Shown: one piece after another, positions 28,767-38,879 of the stretch
Numbering within the stretch: the stretch's first letter is position 1
Layout of the letters: each line of letters begins with the position of its first letter
Source of the DNA: Aliivibrio sp. EL58
Lineage (GTDB): Bacteria > Pseudomonadota > Gammaproteobacteria > Enterobacterales > Vibrionaceae
NCBI RefSeq assembly: GCF_900312675.1
Contig: NZ_OMPC01000008.1
Coordinates: 62,040-126,039, forward strand
Length of the DNA stretch: 64,000 bases
Direction of reading: 5' to 3'
Notes under the pieces: generated by a model
Seen by the model: the letters and a program-made list of their open reading frames with translations, nothing else
What the model was told of the DNA's origin: nothing
Databases searched by the model: none
Translations under genes and position numbers: made by a program

Positions 28767-29450
28767 TTATCCCTTCCATTCATACAATGCGGGAATCTCT
28801 ATTTTCTGACCTTTAAACTCAATCACTACATTTCTAGGATTAATTTCTAATAGAGAAATAGACGGTGTAATGCTGCCTCCAACATTCACTTCTTTGCCAT
28901 TCACCTTGATCCAGCGGCGACTTGGTTTTGAAGTATAGTTATGAGTTTGAAAATTTAACGCAGGTAAACGACCCACAAGCTGAGAACCGCTTTTCTCTAA
29001 TTGAAGATAACCATCACTTTGTATTGGTTCTGGGTTTTCTTCCATTTCGTATTCTGCTGACTCACTTAAAATAGATTCAAATCGTGCCGCTAATTCTGGT
29101 GACAATCCTGACAAATCTAGATCATCAATATCCAATAATTGCTCCTGTTCTGACGCTGTATTTTCAGTAATCTCTTTACTTTTTGACGCAGAAACTCCTC
29201 TAAACGACTCAATTGAATTTACTTTTTTCGACGATTCTTTCAAACCAGTTAATGATAGCTCTTGAGCTCGTAGTGGTAACTTCACAGTTTCTAATATTGG
29301 TAATGACAATACCGTATAGGTCGGCTTATAAGGCTCTAATTCCTGTTGAGACGCTTTATAATGAGGCAATGACAGGTAGCTAGATATCATCAACGGAGGA
29401 AGCACCGCAATTGAGCCTAATACCCATAAAGGAAAGCGAGAAGACGACAT
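28767..29450 (-). CDS. gspB: General secretion pathway protein GspB (ExeB-like)
   Basis: 227 residues. One N-terminal membrane helix (about 7-28), a low-complexity, acidic periplasmic linker, and a C-terminal GspB domain (about 165-227; 'RRWIKVNGKEVNVGGSI' and 'VVIEFKGQKIEIP'). With GspA it forms the inner-membrane complex that inserts or stabilises the type II secretin GspD in the cell wall. The ATG directly follows the gspA stop (TAA-ATG). The main gsp operon is not in this window. Confidence 0.9.
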   Translation of the reverse strand: MSSSRFPLWVLGSIAVLPPLMISSYLSLPHYKASQQELEPYKPTYTVLSLPILETVKLPLRAQELSLTGLKESSKKVNSIESFRGVSASKSKEITENTASEQEQLLDIDDLDLSGLSPELAARFESILSESAEYEMEENPEPIQSDGYLQLEKSGSQLVGRLPALNFQTHNYTSKPSRRWIKVNGKEVNVGGSITPSISLLEINPRNVVIEFKGQKIEIPALYEWKG

Positions 29451-31001
29451 TTACTTATCTCCTTGAAGCAAAGGCGCATCAATATTAACAACACTGTCTA
29501 ACCACATTAAGGTACTTGATCCTACAACTCCATCGGTAGCTAACCCAAATATTTCTTGGAATTCTTTCACTTGTTGCTCTGTCTCTTGATTAAATTTGTC
29601 TGAATCACTAAACGGTTGTTCCAATGCAAAAGACAGTAAACGATTCAACTCTAGGATCGCTTTTCCTTTATCACCACGCTTCATCGCTCGTTCAGTAATG
29701 ATTGGTTTTTTCCACAACTGGATATAAGCGCCATTCCAATGTTGTTCAAACCATTGATGAGAAACTTCAACATGTTTAGACGGTAAAAGTAACTCCACCC
29801 CTTTAGAGTGAACACGATAAACGAGTGCTAGTAAGTCCTCACCCGTTTGTTGTTGTAACCAAACCACCGCAGGTCTATTAATCGCTAATAAATCACTCAA
29901 ACTGCCATTGCTATCTAAACAATATAGTTGCGCCCTTTTTGCATTAGTACAATTCGCTTGGAACTCATTTACTGAATAACCCCATACCGACAATAACGAT
30001 TGAAAAGCCTCTGATTGCGAGGAGAACCCCTCTAATGGCACCTCAATAGCAGGCTCTATAATTGGATAATGAGCATCTAAATATCGAGGTAAAAAATGAT
30101 AACTTCCCACACTCAACACTAAAGATAACCCTACCGCGATCATCGTTGGTGCCCATGATGCAGGATTTTTATGTCTTACCCCTTCACTTTCAACCTGCCA
30201 ATCTAGCACTAATTCACAAGCTCGAATAACAGCTTGGTTATCTACACTCTGCTTGCCCTTTTGGTAGCTAACCCACAATGCTTTATCACACAGTAGGTTG
30301 ATCACTCGAGGGATGCCATTAGAGTGACGAGCAATTTTCTTTATGGCAGAAGATGGAAACAGTGACAGCTCTCCGCCTGCAATCGTCAAACGGTGCTGTA
30401 TATAAGATTCAATCTCTTGAGGTGTTAAAGGCAATAAATGATATCGTGCCGTAATACGTTGTGCGAGCTGACGTAAATTCGTTTGCTGTAACTTCTGTTG
30501 TAACTCAGGTTGGCCAATCAATAACACTTTTAATAACTTATCACGGTCTGTTTCAAAGTTAGTGAGTAAACGTAATTGCTCCAATACATCTGGGCCTAAA
30601 TGCTGCGCTTCATCAATAGCAACGATAGTCTGAAAACCTTTCTCTCGCTCTGCTTTAAGAAAATAAACAATATTGTCGGTTAACTGTTTTAACGACGCCT
30701 TTTCAGAATAAGAAATCTCAAGCTCATCACAGATCGCCTCTAATAACTCTTGAGCGCTGAACATAGGGTTCAAAATTAAAGCAAGATGCACATTACTGTC
30801 TAATTGAGAGAATAGTGCGCGTGATACGGTCGTCTTACCCGTACCGACTTCTCCGGTTAATAACGCAAACCCACCGCCTTCTCCTAATCCCGACAATAAA
30901 TAATTCAGCGCCTCTTTATGACGTTCACTCAAATAGAGAAAACGTGCATTAGGTGTCATTGAGAACGGAAGCTCATTAAAGCCAAAAAAATCTTGGTACA
31001 T
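29451..31001 (-). CDS. gspA: General secretion pathway AAA ATPase GspA (ExeA-like)
   Basis: 516 residues. The cytoplasmic AAA domain has Walker A GEVGTGKTT (50-58) and Walker B IVAIDEAQH, followed by a membrane helix (about 278-296, 'TMIAVGLSLVLSVGSYHFL'). The periplasmic part ends in a peptidoglycan-binding domain (about 450-510; 'QQVKEFQEIFGLATDGVVG'). ExeA multimerises on peptidoglycan to help assemble the type II secretin. It is first in the gspAB pair and divergent from cca. Confidence 0.93.
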   Translation of the reverse strand: MYQDFFGFNELPFSMTPNARFLYLSERHKEALNYLLSGLGEGGGFALLTGEVGTGKTTVSRALFSQLDSNVHLALILNPMFSAQELLEAICDELEISYSEKASLKQLTDNIVYFLKAEREKGFQTIVAIDEAQHLGPDVLEQLRLLTNFETDRDKLLKVLLIGQPELQQKLQQTNLRQLAQRITARYHLLPLTPQEIESYIQHRLTIAGGELSLFPSSAIKKIARHSNGIPRVINLLCDKALWVSYQKGKQSVDNQAVIRACELVLDWQVESEGVRHKNPASWAPTMIAVGLSLVLSVGSYHFLPRYLDAHYPIIEPAIEVPLEGFSSQSEAFQSLLSVWGYSVNEFQANCTNAKRAQLYCLDSNGSLSDLLAINRPAVVWLQQQTGEDLLALVYRVHSKGVELLLPSKHVEVSHQWFEQHWNGAYIQLWKKPIITERAMKRGDKGKAILELNRLLSFALEQPFSDSDKFNQETEQQVKEFQEIFGLATDGVVGSSTLMWLDSVVNIDAPLLQGDK

Positions 31002-31140
31002 AAGAATGGTGTTTGTCCTATCAGGAAAATTCCAAGAATAAATATGGAATAAAAAGTCGAAAAGCTATGATTGCACGGTATCATTGGAACTAAGAAAGTA
31101 AAGAAAGTTCTCTTTATCTTGGCAACGAGTAGGGCAAAAC

Positions 31141-32364
31141 GTGAATATTTATTTAGTTGGTGGTGCAGTTCGAGATTCACTTCTCAATATTGATGTAAAA
31201 GATAAAGATTGGGTTGTCGTTGGATCTAGCCCTAACGAGATGGGTTCACTTGGCTATCAAGCCGTTGGGCAAGATTTTCCTGTATTTCTACACCCGAAAA
31301 CTAAAGAAGAATATGCACTAGCGAGAACTGAGCGAAAAAGTGGCCAAGGTTATAAAGGCTTTACTTGTTATGCCGAACCAGATGTCACTCTAGAAGAAGA
31401 CTTGCTGCGCCGTGACCTTACCATTAATGCTATCGCTCAATCCGATAGTGGTGAATTGATTGACCCTTATAATGGGCAAGATGATGTAAATAATCGTCTA
31501 CTACGCCACGTATCTGATGCCTTTATCGAAGACCCATTGCGTGTACTACGCGTCGCTCGATTTGCCGCCCGTTTTCATTATCTTGGTTTTACTATTGCAC
31601 CAGAAACAATGGCATTAATGAAAACCTTAGTAGACAGCGGTGAGTTGTCTCACTTAACACCAGAGCGTGTATGGCAAGAATGGGAGAAGTCTCTTTCGAG
31701 TCAGCACCCTGAGATCTTTCTTTCGGTATTAAAAGAGTGTGGTGCTCTCGCCGTTGTATTACCAGAACTGGATGCATTGTTTGGTGTACCTCAACCAGAA
31801 AAATGGCACCCTGAAATTGATACGGGGATTCATACTTTGATGGTAACGCAACAAGCTGCCCTATTAAGCCAAGATTTACCGACTCGCTTCGCAGCTCAAG
31901 TTCATGATTTAGGAAAAGGCGTCACGCCAGAATCAGAATGGCCAAGTCATAAAATGCATTGCCATACTGGTATTAAACTGATTAAAACGCTCTGTGCACG
32001 AATTAAAGTTCCTAATGAGTACCGAGATTTAGCACTACTGGTTTGCGAACACCACACCAATATTCATCGAGCACCTGAATTACGAGCGCAAACCTTCATT
32101 AAGATATTCGATAAAATGGACGTATGGCGTAAACCAGAGCGCTTAGAGCCTATCTTACTCTGCTGCCAAGCCGATCATACGGGCCGATTAGGATTAGAGT
32201 CTGAGCCATACCCACAAAAAGCACGTTTTGAAATGGCGTTTGATGCTGCAAAAAGTGTGGAAGTGAAAGAAGTGGTTGCTGCTGGATTTAAAGGCGCTGA
32301 GATTAGAGAAGAGTTGAATAAAAGACGAGTTGAAGCAGTGAAGAGTAAGTTAGATATCAAATAA
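31141..32364 (+). CDS. cca: CCA-adding tRNA nucleotidyltransferase
   Basis: 407 residues, starting with GTG at 31141. It builds and repairs the 3' CCA end of tRNAs. The class II nucleotidyltransferase head shows [10 protein letters not shown] and the metal-binding 'KDKDW', then '[13 protein letters not shown]' (motif C region). The C-terminal part has an HD phosphohydrolase domain ('[11 protein letters not shown]'), as in E. coli-type Cca with added phosphatase and phosphodiesterase activity. It is divergent from gspA and its 3' side carries the nested repeat block. Confidence 0.96.
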   Translation: MNIYLVGGAVRDSLLNIDVKDKDWVVVGSSPNEMGSLGYQAVGQDFPVFLHPKTKEEYALARTERKSGQGYKGFTCYAEPDVTLEEDLLRRDLTINAIAQSDSGELIDPYNGQDDVNNRLLRHVSDAFIEDPLRVLRVARFAARFHYLGFTIAPETMALMKTLVDSGELSHLTPERVWQEWEKSLSSQHPEIFLSVLKECGALAVVLPELDALFGVPQPEKWHPEIDTGIHTLMVTQQAALLSQDLPTRFAAQVHDLGKGVTPESEWPSHKMHCHTGIKLIKTLCARIKVPNEYRDLALLVCEHHTNIHRAPELRAQTFIKIFDKMDVWRKPERLEPILLCCQADHTGRLGLESEPYPQKARFEMAFDAAKSVEVKEVVAAGFKGAEIREELNKRRVEAVKSKLDIK

Positions 32365-32369
32365 ACTAT

Positions 32370-32559
32370 ACGCTACGCTAACTAGAACGCTTCGCTCTAG
32401 AAACTATAAAAGCAAAAGCTAAGGTTTCAGGTTTCAGGTTTCAGGAAGATCAAAACCGAGTACACCTGAAACCTGTAAGCGTAGCGTCCTGAAGCCTAGA
32501 AAATTGCCACTCTAGCCATACTGCTCTTATCGTTTCTAGTTTCTAGTTTCTAGTTTCTA
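32370..32559. repeat. Nested inverted and heptamer tandem repeats between cca and uppP
   Basis: Three contiguous GGTTTCA units (32423-32443) face an inverted copy CCTGAAACC (32465-32473). Outside these, ACGCTACGCT (32370-32379) faces AGCGTAGCGT (32478-32487). Further out, CTAGAAACTA (32397-32406) is inverted relative to four contiguous GTTTCTA units (32532-32559). The first two pairs nest into one long potential hairpin. The last heptamer includes the uppP stop codon. It might act as a terminator, but it lacks a normal T-tract and is more complex than the others here. Confidence 0.9.
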
Positions 32560-33360
32560 AGCAAAGCTTAACCACATAAGTAAACTCGTACCTAATAGTA
32601 AGCGATAGATAACAAACGGCGTCATTCCCATACTTGAAATCAGCTTCAAGAAAAAGTGAATACAGATATAAGCACTAATAAAAGAAACCACCACACCGGT
32701 ACTTAATAAACCAAAATTAATTGAAATATCACTCAGAGCCAATTTTAAACCAAGGTAAGAGCCCGCTAAGGTAATGATTGGGATAGACATTAAAAACGAA
32801 AAACGTGCAGCAGCTTCACGGGTAAAACCAAGGTAAAGTGCAGCGGTAATCGTAATACCAGAACGAGAAGTGCCCGGGATCATCGCCATTGCTTGAGCAA
32901 CACCTAAAAATAACGCTTTTTTCCACGTCATCTCATATTCACCTTTGGCTAGTTCTGAGTTTTTATCAACCCACCAAAGCAATAAGCCAAATACGATCGT
33001 TGTCGTTGCAATAACCCATGCGCTGCGCAAATAGATCTCAATAAAATCTTTAAGTAACAGACCACAAAGTGCCGCTGGAATGGTTGCTAATATAATCAAC
33101 CAAGCCAGTTTAGACTCTTTATTGTGTTCCTTTTTAGTAATCGAGCCTACCCACGCTGTTAATAACGTCACGACTTCTTTTCTAAAATAGATAATAACCG
33201 CCGCTAATGTTCCAACATGAACAGCGACATCAAAGGCTAAGCCTTGATCAGACCATCCAAGAACTGCAGAAGGGAGTATAAGGTGGGCAGAACTTGAAAT
33301 AGGTAAAAACTCAGTAAACCCTTGCAACAAAGCAAGAAAAAAAGCTTCAAAGTACGTCAT
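32557..33360 (-). CDS. uppP: Undecaprenyl-diphosphatase UppP (BacA)
   Basis: 267 residues, about eight membrane helices. It removes a phosphate from undecaprenyl diphosphate so that the lipid carrier for peptidoglycan and LPS precursors is recycled. Active-site motifs are '[16 protein letters not shown]' (about 15-30) and '[13 protein letters not shown]' (about 162-174). It converges on cca. Its stop codon lies inside the last unit of a heptamer repeat, so repeat changes could in principle alter its C-terminus. It may share a transcript with folK, 9 bases upstream. Confidence 0.95.
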   Translation of the reverse strand: MTYFEAFFLALLQGFTEFLPISSSAHLILPSAVLGWSDQGLAFDVAVHVGTLAAVIIYFRKEVVTLLTAWVGSITKKEHNKESKLAWLIILATIPAALCGLLLKDFIEIYLRSAWVIATTTIVFGLLLWWVDKNSELAKGEYEMTWKKALFLGVAQAMAMIPGTSRSGITITAALYLGFTREAAARFSFLMSIPIITLAGSYLGLKLALSDISINFGLLSTGVVVSFISAYICIHFFLKLISSMGMTPFVIYRLLLGTSLLMWLSFA

Positions 33361-33369
33361 GATAGTCCA

Positions 33370-33858
33370 TTAGAATGTTAAATTTAATAAAGCAGGTTTT
33401 AACGATTGAGAATAAGGGAACTCTGCCCATATTTCACTGATTGTACGTTCTGTACTTGGAATAATAAGATCTGGATTCAATTCCACCATAGGTAAAATAG
33501 CAAACGCGAACTTAAAAAGATCCTCTCTCGGTAACTTAGGATCTGATTCAGACACCAAATCACCATACAAAAGAATATCCAGATCTAATGTTCGATCTTG
33601 ATTCTTCTGCGCATTAAGCTCTCGACCCCATTTAATTTCGATTGCACGTAATAGTGAACCTAATTCAGTCAATGAATGAGCAACGTTTAATTCCACCACT
33701 AAATTAAAAAAATTATGGCTTGAGAATCCAACAGGCTCAGCTTCATAAACCGTCGAAATCTTAGTTATGTCACCTAACGCTTTTAATTCATCAATCGCTG
33801 CTTTTACGTGTTTTTCAGGGGAAATATTGGAACCAACGCCAATATAGGTGGTGATCAT
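33370..33858 (-). CDS. folK: 2-amino-4-hydroxy-6-hydroxymethyldihydropteridine pyrophosphokinase
   Basis: 162 residues. FolK transfers pyrophosphate from ATP to the pterin in folate synthesis. 'TYIGVGSNISPEKHVKAA', 'YEAEPVGFSSHNFFNLVVEL' and the 'DRTLDLDILLYGD' metal and substrate loop are diagnostic. Its ATG overlaps the folB TGA (ATGA), so it is translationally coupled with the preceding pathway enzyme. Confidence 0.95.
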   Translation of the reverse strand: MITTYIGVGSNISPEKHVKAAIDELKALGDITKISTVYEAEPVGFSSHNFFNLVVELNVAHSLTELGSLLRAIEIKWGRELNAQKNQDRTLDLDILLYGDLVSESDPKLPREDLFKFAFAILPMVELNPDLIIPSTERTISEIWAEFPYSQSLKPALLNLTF

Positions 33859-34208
33859 TTGCTTCCTCGCTCAATCACAACCCCAACACTGTGTGCATTT
33901 ACCACTGCTCCTGGTTTAGATAAATGAATGCGGATCCAAGGCACTGAAAAACGAGTCATAATAAGATCTGCGATCTCCTCTGCAACACGCTCAACTAATA
34001 AGAAGCGACCGTTTTGAATATGAGCCGTCACCGCCTCACTCACTTCTGCGTAATTTAAACAATGTTGAACATCATCAGATGCTGCTGCGGGTTTATTGTC
34101 GTGAGCCATATCAATATCTAATACGAGCTTTTGTTTAATGCCCTGTTCCCACTCATAAACGCCAATGGTTGTAATAACTTCAAGCTGTTTTATAAATACT
34201 AAATCCAT
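33855..34208 (-). CDS. folB: Dihydroneopterin aldolase
   Basis: 117 residues. FolB cleaves 7,8-dihydroneopterin to the substrate of FolK. 'DLVFIKQLEVITTIGVYEWE' with its catalytic Glu region and 'LVERVAEEIADLIM' with the C-terminal 'SKPGAVVNAHSVGVVIER' fit the family and its normal length. It forms a coupled pair with folK and is divergent from plsY, as folB and plsY are in E. coli. Confidence 0.95.
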   Translation of the reverse strand: MDLVFIKQLEVITTIGVYEWEQGIKQKLVLDIDMAHDNKPAAASDDVQHCLNYAEVSEAVTAHIQNGRFLLVERVAEEIADLIMTRFSVPWIRIHLSKPGAVVNAHSVGVVIERGSK

Positions 34209-34261
34209 CTTTGATCACACTTTTTATTAAGAGGTCGGATACCCATCAAAAGAAAAACAAC

Positions 34262-34298
34262 GTAATATTGATATTACCTTGCTCAATATGCTGAGCAA
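34262..34298. promoter_or_regulatory. Two adjacent palindromes in the folB/plsY divergent region
   Basis: GTAATAT-TG-ATATTAC (34262-34277) is a perfect seven-base inverted repeat, and TTGCTCA-ATATGC-TGAGCAA (34279-34298) begins one base later. They lie between two divergent promoters and could be operators; no regulator is identified. Confidence 0.45.
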
Positions 34299-34353
34299 TA
34301 TACTATAAAAATGATTTTTGATCGCTCCTGATCACCTAAATAAAGGCTCATTC

Positions 34354-34950
34354 ATGACCCCTCTTGCACTAATTATGATCATCATCGCCTATCTTCTAGG
34401 ATCGATCTCTAGTGCGGTTTTAATTTGTCGATTAAAAGGCTTACCCGACCCAAGAAATTCAGGCTCTCATAATCCAGGGGCAACTAATGTCTTTCGTCTT
34501 GGTGGTAAAGGAGCGGCAGGGTTAGTTCTACTTTGTGATATTTTAAAAGGCATGTTACCGGTATGGGGAGGCTACTTTCTTGAAATCAACCCTCTACTAT
34601 TAGGCATCATTGCAATTTCAGCCTGCTTAGGTCACATGTACCCACTATTTTTTCACTTTAAAGGTGGCAAAGGGGTCGCAACCGCTCTTGGCGCATTAGC
34701 TCCGATAGGATTAGATCTAACGGGAATGTTATTTGGCAGTTGGGTTATCACGGTATTAGTGACTGGCTACTCTTCTTTAGCGTCAATGATCACCGCTTTA
34801 CTTGCACCTTTATTTACTTGGTTAGTCAAACCTCAGTACACCCTTCCTGTTGCTATGCTTTCTTGTTTAATCGTTCTAAAACATCACGAGAATATTCGTC
34901 GATTTTTTGCAGGCGAAGAAAAGAAAATTTGGCAAAGAAAAAGGGACTAA
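34354..34950 (+). CDS. plsY: Glycerol-3-phosphate acyltransferase PlsY
   Basis: 198 residues from the ATG at 34354, preceded by AAAGG; an in-frame upstream ATG at 34318 adds non-family residues. PlsY transfers acyl groups from acyl phosphate to glycerol 3-phosphate, the first step of phospholipid synthesis. Five membrane helices are expected; conserved active-site segments are '[20 protein letters not shown]', '[16 protein letters not shown]' and '[15 protein letters not shown]'. It is divergent from folB and converges on tsaD. Confidence 0.95.
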   Translation: MTPLALIMIIIAYLLGSISSAVLICRLKGLPDPRNSGSHNPGATNVFRLGGKGAAGLVLLCDILKGMLPVWGGYFLEINPLLLGIIAISACLGHMYPLFFHFKGGKGVATALGALAPIGLDLTGMLFGSWVITVLVTGYSSLASMITALLAPLFTWLVKPQYTLPVAMLSCLIVLKHHENIRRFFAGEEKKIWQRKRD

Positions 34951-34961
34951 TTTAGTCCCTT
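34941..34961. terminator. Short hairpin over the plsY stop codon
   Basis: A nine-base perfect stem (34941-34949 with 34953-34961) with a three-base loop covers the plsY stop. A second small hairpin follows at about 34981-34999. Neither has a long T-tract, so termination is likely but not certain. Confidence 0.55.
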
Positions 34962-35010
34962 CTATTATAAATCAGAAATAAAGATCATTTACGATCTTTG
35001 CTGATCACTA

Positions 35011-36030
35011 CTATTTTGCAATTGGTTTAAGCTGATCGATAGGCCAACGTGGCTTAGCTTGAACCGCTAAATCTGTTGTCTCACCATTCTTCAAACGCTG
35101 CATACCTGCATAAGCAATCATGGCGCCGTTGTCGGTACAAAATTCAGTTCGAGGATAAAACACCTCACCACCAATTTTCTTCATCATCGCTTCTAGTTCT
35201 TGACGAAGGTAAGTATTCGCACTTACCCCACCCGCCATCACTAAACGTTTCATACCAGTTTGCTTTAATGCACGACGACATTTAATTGCTAAGGTATCCG
35301 CCACGGCTTCTTGGAAAGCAAACGCAATATCTGCACGAGTCTGCAAATCATCATCATTAGCACGAATGGTGTTTGCGGCAAATGTTTTTAGACCAGAGAA
35401 GCTAAAATCTAAACCAGGACGATCAGTCATTGGACGAGGGAATTTAAAACGACCTTTAGTGCCGCTCTCTGCTAATTTTGATAGCAAAGGACCACCAGGG
35501 TAATCTAGACCCATTAATTTAGCTGTTTTATCAAACGCTTCACCGGCGGCATCATCCACAGATTCACCAAGAATTTGATATTCACCAATGCCTTTTACTT
35601 CAACCATCATGGTGTGGCCGCCAGAAACAAGCAGCGCGACAAATGGAAATTCAGGTGGCTCATCTTCAAGCATTGGCGCAAGTAAATGGCCTTCCATGTG
35701 ATGAACAGGAATCGCAGGAACATCCCATGCATACGCAATACTACGGCCAATAGTCGAACCAACTAATAATGCACCGACTAAACCTGGACCTGCCGTATAA
35801 GCAATACCGTCGATATCGTCTTTGGTCATGCCCGCATCATTTAATGCCGCTTGGATTAATGGAATTGTCTTTTTAACATGGTCACGAGAGGCCAATTCAG
35901 GGACAACACCACCGTAATCTGCGTGCAGTTTTACTTGGCTATAAAGTTGATGAGCTAATAGCCCTTTTTCATCATCATAAATCGCAACACCCGTTTCATC
36001 ACACGAGGTTTCAATGCCTAAAATTCGCAT
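35011..36030 (-). CDS. tsaD: tRNA N6-threonylcarbamoyladenosine transferase TsaD
   Basis: 339 residues. With TsaB and TsaE it attaches threonylcarbamoyl to A37 of ANN-decoding tRNAs. The metal-binding His111 and His115 are in [10 protein letters not shown], the N-terminus is [15 protein letters not shown], and '[13 protein letters not shown]' and '[14 protein letters not shown]' belong to the ASKHA nucleotide-binding fold. It is divergent from rpsU, a classic conserved arrangement. Confidence 0.97.
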   Translation of the reverse strand: MRILGIETSCDETGVAIYDDEKGLLAHQLYSQVKLHADYGGVVPELASRDHVKKTIPLIQAALNDAGMTKDDIDGIAYTAGPGLVGALLVGSTIGRSIAYAWDVPAIPVHHMEGHLLAPMLEDEPPEFPFVALLVSGGHTMMVEVKGIGEYQILGESVDDAAGEAFDKTAKLMGLDYPGGPLLSKLAESGTKGRFKFPRPMTDRPGLDFSFSGLKTFAANTIRANDDDLQTRADIAFAFQEAVADTLAIKCRRALKQTGMKRLVMAGGVSANTYLRQELEAMMKKIGGEVFYPRTEFCTDNGAMIAYAGMQRLKNGETTDLAVQAKPRWPIDQLKPIAK

Positions 36031-36257
36031 ATTTTTCTCAGTTACCTGTTAATTTAACGCCATATTACCTACATCACTAAGCTACCTCAAGCGACGTGAT
36101 GACTAGAGAAGGTAAAATAAACAAAGAAATTACTCAATTCTTAATCAAGAATGCTTTACAAAACGCCTCGATCGGATTAAAATTCGGCACCAATTTGAAT
36201 AATAGCTGGTTAATTATAACTACCAGCGAATTGACTAACACCTGAGGTGAAAGGCAT

Positions 36258-36473
36258 ATGCCAGTAGTTAAAGTACGTGAAAACGAACCGTTCGACGTTG
36301 CACTACGTCGTTTCAAGCGCTCTTGCGAAAAAGCAGGTATTCTTTCTGAAGTTCGCCGTCGTGAGCATTACGAAAAACCTACTACAGTACGTAAACGCGC
36401 TAAAGCAGCAGCTCAAAAGCGTCACGCTAAGAAGTTGTCTCGCGAAAACGCACGTCGCGTTCGCCTGTACTAA
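36258..36473 (+). CDS. rpsU: 30S ribosomal protein S21
   Basis: 71 residues, the standard length, strongly basic ('[20 protein letters not shown]'). S21 helps the 30S subunit initiate on mRNA. It heads the macromolecular-synthesis operon that joins translation, replication and transcription genes. A GAGGTGAA ribosome site precedes the ATG. The divergent gap to tsaD (36031-36257) is AT-rich and must hold both promoters; I do not assign them. Confidence 0.98.
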   Translation: MPVVKVRENEPFDVALRRFKRSCEKAGILSEVRRREHYEKPTTVRKRAKAAAQKRHAKKLSRENARRVRLY

Positions 36474-36499
36474 TAACTTACCTAATTTAGGACTAAGTT

Positions 36500-36943
36500 A
36501 TGGCTCTAATTGAAAAACTCAAAGACGAGCAAAAGTTAGCGATGAAAGCCAAGGATAAATTACGCCTTGGCACAATTCGTTTAGCTTTATCTGAAATTAA
36601 ACAACGTGAAATCGATGGTCATACTACCTTGTCTGACGATGATATCATTGCTGTTTTAACGAAGATGGTTAAACAACGTCGTGATTCAGTATCGCAGTTC
36701 ACTGCTGCTGGTCGTGATGATCTTGCTGAGAAAGAGAGTGCTGAAATTTTAGTACTTGATGACTTTATGCCGCAAGCACTAACTGATGAAGAAGTTGCTA
36801 AGTTATTAGACGAAGCAATTATCGAATCTGGTGCTGCAGGAATGCAAGATATGGGCAAGGTGATGGGCGTATTAAAACCTCAAATCCAAGGCCGCGCTGA
36901 CATGGGTAAAGTAAGTCAATTAGTTAAATCTAAACTGGCTTAA
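36500..36943 (+). CDS. yqeY: GatB/YqeY domain protein
   Basis: 147 residues, all-helical. 'LIEKLKDEQKLAMKAKDKLR' followed by 'LGTIRLALSEIKQREID' and the 'MGKVMGVLKPQIQGRADMGK' end match the YqeY family, related to the tail domain of the GatB amidotransferase subunit. Its exact role is unknown; tRNA-dependent amidation or tRNA binding has been suggested from homology. It sits between rpsU and dnaG, where E. coli has no gene. Confidence 0.92.
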   Translation: MALIEKLKDEQKLAMKAKDKLRLGTIRLALSEIKQREIDGHTTLSDDDIIAVLTKMVKQRRDSVSQFTAAGRDDLAEKESAEILVLDDFMPQALTDEEVAKLLDEAIIESGAAGMQDMGKVMGVLKPQIQGRADMGKVSQLVKSKLA

Positions 36944-37020
36944 TAATACTCTATTTATAAAGCAAGCCGTGCTATCTTTGATATGCACGGCTTGTTTGTA
37001 TCTACAGGAAAAGAAAAAAG

Positions 37021-38781
37021 ATGTCTGGACATATCCCTCGCAGTTTTATTGATGAGCTTTTAAATCGACACGATATTGTCGATATCATTGACACAAGAGT
37101 AAAGCTGAAGAAACAAGGGAAGAACTACGGTGCTTGCTGTCCATTCCATAATGAAAAATCCCCTTCTTTTTCTGTTAGCCAAGAAAAACAGTTTTATCAC
37201 TGCTTTGGCTGTGGTGTTCATGGTAATGCCATTGACTTCCTCATGGAGTTCGACCGTTTAGAATTCGTCGAAGCCATTGAAGAACTCGCCTCTATGCTTG
37301 GTCTTGATGTTCCTCGCGAACAACGTAGTGGCTTTAACGCCCCTTCAGGTCCAACGGCCAATTCAGAACAGAAACGAAGCCTATATGATTTAATGGGCGG
37401 TATCAGTCAATTTTATTTCTCCCAATTAAAATCTGCCACCAATATCCATGCTATCAACTACCTTAAAGATCGTGGCCTTTCTGGCGAAATAGTTCAGAAA
37501 TTTGGTATCGGTTATGTGGCTGATGAGTGGGAATTAGTCAAAAATAACTTTGGCCGAGACAAAACATCACAAGATGCTTTAGTCAGCGGTGGGATGTTAA
37601 TTGAAAGCGATAATGGCCGTCGTTATGACCGTTTTCGTGGTCGAGTCATGTTCCCAATTAGAGATCGTCGAGGTCGCGTTATTGGCTTTGGTGGTCGCGT
37701 AATTGGTGAAGGCACTCCCAAATATTTAAATTCACCTGAAACACCTATTTTCCATAAAGGCAAAGAGCTTTATGGTTTATATGAAGCGCTGCAAGCTTAT
37801 AAAGATTTACCCCAAGCTCTCGTTGTTGAAGGCTATATGGATGTCGTAGCTTTAGCGCAGTTTGGCGTAGATTACGCTGTCGCCTCTCTAGGTACAGCAA
37901 CGACAGGCGATCATATGCAACTTCTCTTTCGCCAAACAAGCACTGTCGTGTGTTGTTATGATGGTGACCGAGCAGGTCGAGAGGCTGCATGGCGAGCAAT
38001 GGAACAAGCACTGCCATACTTAAATGATGGCCGCCAATTAAAGTTCATGTTTTTACCTGACGGTGAAGACCCTGACACCTATATTCGCCAACACGGTAAA
38101 GTTGCCTTTGAACAAGCCGTAACTCAAGCTGAATCATTAATTGATTTTATGTTTAGAACGCTGGTCGATCAGATAGATACGAGTAGTCGAGAAGGAAAAG
38201 CGAAGTTAACAACACTTGCCGTTCCTTTAATCGATAAAGTGCCCGGTGGGACTCTGCGTCTTTATTTACGTGAGCAACTTGGCAAAACGCTCGGAATTAT
38301 GGATGAAAGCCAATTACAGCAACTAATATCTAAGCAAGGTGCTCCAGAAACAAAGCGCCAAGCTCAACCAGAGATGAAACGCACAGCCATGCGTGAAGTG
38401 ATCACGCTGCTGTTACAAAATCCAAATTTGGCGCAATTAGTCCCAGATTTAAGCAGTGTTCAAGACATTCCACTGCCTGGCTTAAGTTTATTTCTACAAT
38501 TACTTGAAAATTGCAGACATAATCCCCATATCTCTACAGGCCAATTATTAGAACATTGGCGTGGGGATAAAAGTGAAAAACTATTATCGCGCTTGGCAGT
38601 ATGGGAATTACCCATAGATCAAGACAACACCCAAGATGTATTTATGGATTCACTGGACAATGTTTTGGCCCAGTGCATCAATCAACAAATTGAAAGTTTA
38701 CAGACGAAAGAAAGAACGCTTGGCTTATCAGTCGAAGAAAAGCGGGAGCTGCTAGCCTTAATGCTAGAATTAAAAGCATAG
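37021..38781 (+). CDS. dnaG: DNA primase DnaG
   Basis: 586 residues. DnaG makes RNA primers for Okazaki fragments. The CHC2 zinc finger is formed by Cys40, His43, Cys61 and Cys64. The TOPRIM catalytic core shows [11 protein letters not shown] and [12 protein letters not shown]. The last 130 or so residues form the helical DnaB-binding domain. It is third in rpsU-yqeY-dnaG-rpoD. Confidence 0.98.
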   Translation: MSGHIPRSFIDELLNRHDIVDIIDTRVKLKKQGKNYGACCPFHNEKSPSFSVSQEKQFYHCFGCGVHGNAIDFLMEFDRLEFVEAIEELASMLGLDVPREQRSGFNAPSGPTANSEQKRSLYDLMGGISQFYFSQLKSATNIHAINYLKDRGLSGEIVQKFGIGYVADEWELVKNNFGRDKTSQDALVSGGMLIESDNGRRYDRFRGRVMFPIRDRRGRVIGFGGRVIGEGTPKYLNSPETPIFHKGKELYGLYEALQAYKDLPQALVVEGYMDVVALAQFGVDYAVASLGTATTGDHMQLLFRQTSTVVCCYDGDRAGREAAWRAMEQALPYLNDGRQLKFMFLPDGEDPDTYIRQHGKVAFEQAVTQAESLIDFMFRTLVDQIDTSSREGKAKLTTLAVPLIDKVPGGTLRLYLREQLGKTLGIMDESQLQQLISKQGAPETKRQAQPEMKRTAMREVITLLLQNPNLAQLVPDLSSVQDIPLPGLSLFLQLLENCRHNPHISTGQLLEHWRGDKSEKLLSRLAVWELPIDQDNTQDVFMDSLDNVLAQCINQQIESLQTKERTLGLSVEEKRELLALMLELKA

Positions 38782-38879
38782 AATCCCTGCATCGTCATCA
38801 ACACATAAATTTGTTATTATTAATGGTTTGCATTTCGCATACTAATTCCTTCACACAGACCAGAAGTAGGATACCGTCT

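Noticed and set aside
32370-32559. CRISPR array
   Set aside because: Repeats are seven bases with no spacers, and inverted copies are present; no cas genes nearby.
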